A stretch of 8,119 nucleotides of DNA from NCBI GenBank assembly GCA_030603375.1, contig JAUVXY010000063.1:1-8119 (forward strand), given 5' to 3'. This DNA comes from Actinomycetes bacterium (lineage in GTDB: Bacteria; Actinomycetota; Humimicrobiia; Humimicrobiales; Humimicrobiaceae). Every line of letters begins with the position of its first letter. The stretch's first letter is position 1. Below the pieces are notes generated by a model. It made no database searches. It worked only from the letters and a program-made list of their open reading frames with translations, and had not been told where the DNA came from. Of this stretch, positions 6,001 through 8,119 are shown piece after piece. Made by a program: the position numbers and the translations under genes.

Positions 6001-7005
6001 TTATGTTTTAGCCTTAGAGGTGCTTCCCCTAACAATAAGCTTCGTCTTAAGAATTACTGTTTGTCTTGGCAAATCTTTTTCTTTAATCCTCTTTAACAGA
6101 AACTCCATTGCAGTTTTGCCAATCCTGTACCTTTCAATTTCTATAGTCGTTAACATTGGCGAAACTATCTTGGTTAACGCTATATTGTCCAGGCCTATAA
6201 CTGATACATCTTCAGGAACTTTAATACCAGCCAGTCTGAGTCCTTTCATAACACCGATAGCCGTGAGGTCATTTGAGCAAATCACTGCTGTCGGCAATTC
6301 TTTTTCTTTTAAAATTTTTCTAACAGCCTTTAAGCCGCCATCCATTTTGTGATTTCCATCTATAACTTTATATTTTAGGCCAAGCCCGTTAAATTTTTCT
6401 ATCGCCCCTATAAAATTATTTATTCTTATCTTTGCTGTTTTTAAAGTTTTGGGACCACTTACAAAATATATCTTCCTGTGCCCAAGCGAGACCATGCACT
6501 CTACAGCTTCTGTAATTCCGGGTTTGTAATCAATGCATATGTTGTCTACTTTTACATTTCTTCTGCCCCAATTTACAAGCACAATTGGTACTTTTGAATT
6601 AATCATCTCCCCTAACAGTAAGTTATCTGCCTGGCTTGAAGTAATAATTATTCCATCTATTTTTTTTCTTATCAAAGCCCCTATGGATTTTAGGCCTTTT
6701 TCAATATCATAATCCGTATTGCATAAAAAAACATTATAATCATTTTTTACAGCCAGTTCCTCAACACCCTGTATAAGTTCTGGATAAAATGGATTTTTAA
6801 TATCTGAGATAACCAACCCGATAGTATGTGTCTTCCCGGTAGCAAGCCCGCGTGCCAGCAGGTTAGGCTGATAGCTAAGCTTTTTCATAGCATCTTTTAC
6901 TCTCTTCTTTGTTTCTGGAAGAACAAATCTTGTTTCATTAATTACATGAGAAACAGTTGTAGAAGATACTTTTGCAAGTTTTGCTATGTCATTATAGTTA
7001 GCCAT
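6001..7005 (-). CDS. LacI-family transcriptional regulator, probable local repressor of the transporter operon
   Basis: 334 residues, standard LacI-family length. The N-terminal HTH (about 3-23) reads YNDIAKLAKVSSTTVSHVIN, followed by helix 3 and the hinge helix YQPNLLARGLATGK (45-58) with the minor-groove Leu54. The ligand-binding core begins at HTIGLVISDIKNPFYPELIQGVE (60-82), the typical LacI/PurR entry, and includes KKIDGIIITSS, FVSGP, AVICSNDLTAIGVMKGLRLAGIKVPEDVSVIGLDNI and the C-terminal ..TTIEIERYRIGKTAMEFLLKRI. Specificity positions of the recognition helix are Ser15, Thr16 and His20, the last usually Arg. The start is supported by AGGA (7016-7013) seven bases upstream. One cognate-looking palindrome lies in its own promoter region and another at the transporter promoter, so autoregulation plus control of the adjacent operon is the natural reading. 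The inducer is probably the imported compound or a derivative (inference). Confidence 0.94.
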   Translation of the reverse strand: MANYNDIAKLAKVSSTTVSHVINETRFVLPETKKRVKDAMKKLSYQPNLLARGLATGKTHTIGLVISDIKNPFYPELIQGVEELAVKNDYNVFLCNTDYDIEKGLKSIGALIRKKIDGIIITSSQADNLLLGEMINSKVPIVLVNWGRRNVKVDNICIDYKPGITEAVECMVSLGHRKIYFVSGPKTLKTAKIRINNFIGAIEKFNGLGLKYKVIDGNHKMDGGLKAVRKILKEKELPTAVICSNDLTAIGVMKGLRLAGIKVPEDVSVIGLDNIALTKIVSPMLTTIEIERYRIGKTAMEFLLKRIKEKDLPRQTVILKTKLIVRGSTSKAKT

Positions 7006-7046
7006 ACCTAATTCCTGTTACATTCCTATTCTTTTTTAATTGAAAT

Positions 7047-7063
7047 ATAAGCGCTTGCGCAAG
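7047..7063. promoter_or_regulatory. LacI-type operator upstream of the regulator gene (autoregulation)
   Basis: Core CTTGCGCAAG (7054-7063) is a perfect 10-base palindrome centred at 7058/7059. The left flank ATAAGC matches the left arm of the transporter operator, so 7047-7062 agrees at 15 of 16 bases with 5925-5940. The right arm is poorly conserved (AAGTAATTG), which suggests weaker binding here than at the transporter site. Its centre lies about 53 bases before the regulator's ATG. Confidence 0.78.
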
Positions 7064-7065
7064 TA

Positions 7066-7074
7066 ATTGTATCA
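7066..7074 (-). promoter_or_regulatory. Candidate extended -10 promoter of the regulator gene
   Basis: The minus strand reads TGATACAAT (7074-7066): a TG element one base ahead of TACAAT, five of six matches to TATAAT. The -35 at 17 bases (TTTATT) is poor, which extended -10 promoters tolerate. The predicted start near 7059 falls inside the operator, consistent with autorepression. A TTGATA at 7075-7070 could instead be a -35, but its best -10 partners sit at 18-20 bases. Confidence 0.45.
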
Positions 7075-7192
7075 AACTCTTTATATAAAATAAATACTAT
7101 TTTTACATAGGTACAATCAAGAGGCAGCAGTCATCTAAATGCCTGCTGAGTCAGTATCTCATGCCGCACCAAACCAATCAGCCAAATTTCTA

Positions 7193-8119
7193 TTATATTT
7201 TATCTTCAAAAACGCTTTTTGCTTTTTTCTCTATCCAGCCAAGATCAGTATCCTTTGGAGCCACTCCTGTTTCTACTGCAGCTTTTGCAATACTTATTGC
7301 CACTGCAGGAAGAACTCTTCTGTCAAATGGCTTTGGAATGATACAGTCTTCGCTCAATTCATCAGCCACTACAGATGCAAGCGCCTCAGCAGATGCTACC
7401 TTCATCTCCATATTTATCTCTTTTGCCTTAGCGTCCAGCGCTCCTCTAAATATTGCCGGAAATCCAAGCACATTGTTTACCTGATTTGGATAATCAGACC
7501 TTCCCGTAGCCATAATTTTTACTCCACACTTTTTAGCTACGTCTGGCTTAATTTCCGGCTCAGGATTTGCCATTGCAAATATAATCGGGTTTTTTTTCAT
7601 CTCGGCAACCATATCAGGCTTTAGAACATCTGCAGCTGATACTCCAATAAATACATCTGACCCTTTGGCTGCATCCTGCAAAGCTCCTTTTATTTTTTCC
7701 GGGTTTGTTAGTATTGCAAGTTCTGCCTTCGCAGGGTTAAGGTGCTCTCTTCCGGGATAAATTATACCCTTGCTGTCGCAAACAATAATATTGGCTGCAC
7801 CTACATATCTTAGAAGCTTTGTAATAGCTGTCCCTGCTGCCCCTGCACCATTTATAACTATTTTTATACTTTCCATCTGCCTGCCAGACAGCTTTAAAGC
7901 ATTAATAAGGCCAGCAAGCACAACAATTGCTGTTCCATGCTGGTCATCATGAAATATTAGCATATTTGTCTCTGCCTTCAGCCTGTCCTCTATCTCAAAA
8001 CAGCGCGGCGCTGAGATATCTTCTAAATTTAGACCCGCAAATGAAGGCTCCAGAAGTTTTACTGCATTCACTATAGTGTCACTATCCTGGTTATCTAAGC
8101 ATATCGGAAAAGCAGATAC
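7193..8119 (-). CDS. Malic enzyme (NAD(P)-dependent malate dehydrogenase, decarboxylating), partial (5' end outside window)
   Basis: The frame is open from the right edge to a TAA at 7193, giving the C-terminal 308 residues. The GTG at 8071 is not the start, because conserved family sequence (AFPICLDNQDSDTIV) continues upstream of it. The enzyme converts malate to pyruvate and CO2 with reduction of NAD(P), linking the C4 and C3 pools in the cytoplasm. Visible motifs (numbering from the edge): metal-binding NLEDISAPRCFEIE (31-44), FHDDQHGTA (56-64), the Rossmann glycine motif NGAGAAG (90-96), AMANPEPEI (182-190) and ATGRSDYPNQVNNVLGFPAIFRGALDA (204-230). The sequence ends soon after this catalytic core with no phosphotransacetylase domain, so it is the short bacterial type of about 400 residues. 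The N-terminal catalytic Tyr/Lys region is not in view. Cofactor preference cannot be judged. A functional link to the neighbouring transporter is not evident. Confidence 0.95.
   Translation of the reverse strand, partial: VSAFPICLDNQDSDTIVNAVKLLEPSFAGLNLEDISAPRCFEIEDRLKAETNMLIFHDDQHGTAIVVLAGLINALKLSGRQMESIKIVINGAGAAGTAITKLLRYVGAANIIVCDSKGIIYPGREHLNPAKAELAILTNPEKIKGALQDAAKGSDVFIGVSAADVLKPDMVAEMKKNPIIFAMANPEPEIKPDVAKKCGVKIMATGRSDYPNQVNNVLGFPAIFRGALDAKAKEINMEMKVASAEALASVVADELSEDCIIPKPFDRRVLPAVAISIAKAAVETGVAPKDTDLGWIEKKAKSVFEDKI

Larger units (their letters stand above)
7006..7192. other. Intergenic control region of the regulator gene
   Basis: 187 bases between the malic enzyme stop and the regulator start. 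It contains the regulator's ribosome-binding site (7016-7013), the operator (about 7047-7063), a candidate extended -10 promoter (7066-7074) and a 6-base inverted repeat CAGCAG/CTGCTG (7125-7130 with 7143-7148). The inverted repeat lacks a T-run in either direction, so no terminator can be claimed for the malic enzyme gene. Confidence 0.55.

Noticed and set aside
7125..7148. CAGCAG/CTGCTG inverted repeat as an intrinsic terminator of the malic enzyme gene
   Set aside because: The stem is only six bases with a 12-base loop, and no T-run follows on either strand.
7193..8071. GTG at 8071 as the start of the malic enzyme
   Set aside because: The same frame stays open to the window edge and encodes the conserved AFPICLD segment, so the gene is cut by the window and does not start here.
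1..8119. CRISPR arrays, tRNA or rRNA genes, phage or defence modules
   Set aside because: No regularly spaced repeats, no cloverleaf or rRNA-like conserved stretches, and no defence-type protein motifs were seen on either strand.

Overview
The window is bacterial, AT-rich DNA in which every supportable gene lies on the minus strand. From right to left, which is the direction of transcription, it holds: the 3' part of a malic enzyme gene (cut by the right edge), a LacI-family regulator, a four-gene operon (sugar-type solute-binding lipoprotein, single-domain ABC ATPase, RbsC/FrcC-type permease, uroporphyrinogen-decarboxylase-like protein), a 346-base non-coding stretch, and the 5' part of a DDE-type transposase gene (cut by the left edge). 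The lipobox of the binding protein, the Shine-Dalgarno sites and the sigma70-like promoters are ordinary bacterial features. The sequence alone does not fix the taxon. An uncultured anaerobe is a guess from the gene mix, not a demonstrated assignment.

The core is a self-contained uptake locus. The LacI-type regulator (6001-7005) has a TTGCGCAA-centred palindrome just upstream of its own gene (about 7047-7063). A second palindrome, matching at 15 of 16 positions over the shared arm and core, lies immediately downstream of the best promoter between it and the transporter genes (TTGACA, 17 bases, TAAGAT). This is textbook geometry for local repression of the transporter operon, probably with autoregulation. 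The three transporter proteins form a complete ABC importer of the ribose/fructose type: lipoprotein receptor, one nucleotide-binding domain per chain, one membrane protein.

The fourth operon gene is the least explained. It encodes a URO-D-fold protein that is not HemE and that lacks the His-X-Cys zinc motif of the MtaA/MtbA methyltransferases, having His-Ser-Asp-Gly instead. Its place directly behind the permease suggests that it acts on the imported compound. Neither substrate nor reaction can be read from the sequence.

The left 1.25 kb looks like part of an insertion sequence: a tandem-HTH plus DDE-like transposase behind a consensus-grade promoter, followed on the operon side by a run of short direct and inverted repeats that may include the element's end. 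The most interesting items are the regulator/operator pair, the URO-D-like enzyme tied to an importer, and a strong Shine-Dalgarno sequence without an obvious gene in the operon's roughly 250-base leader. I saw no RNA genes, CRISPR array or convincing intrinsic terminator.
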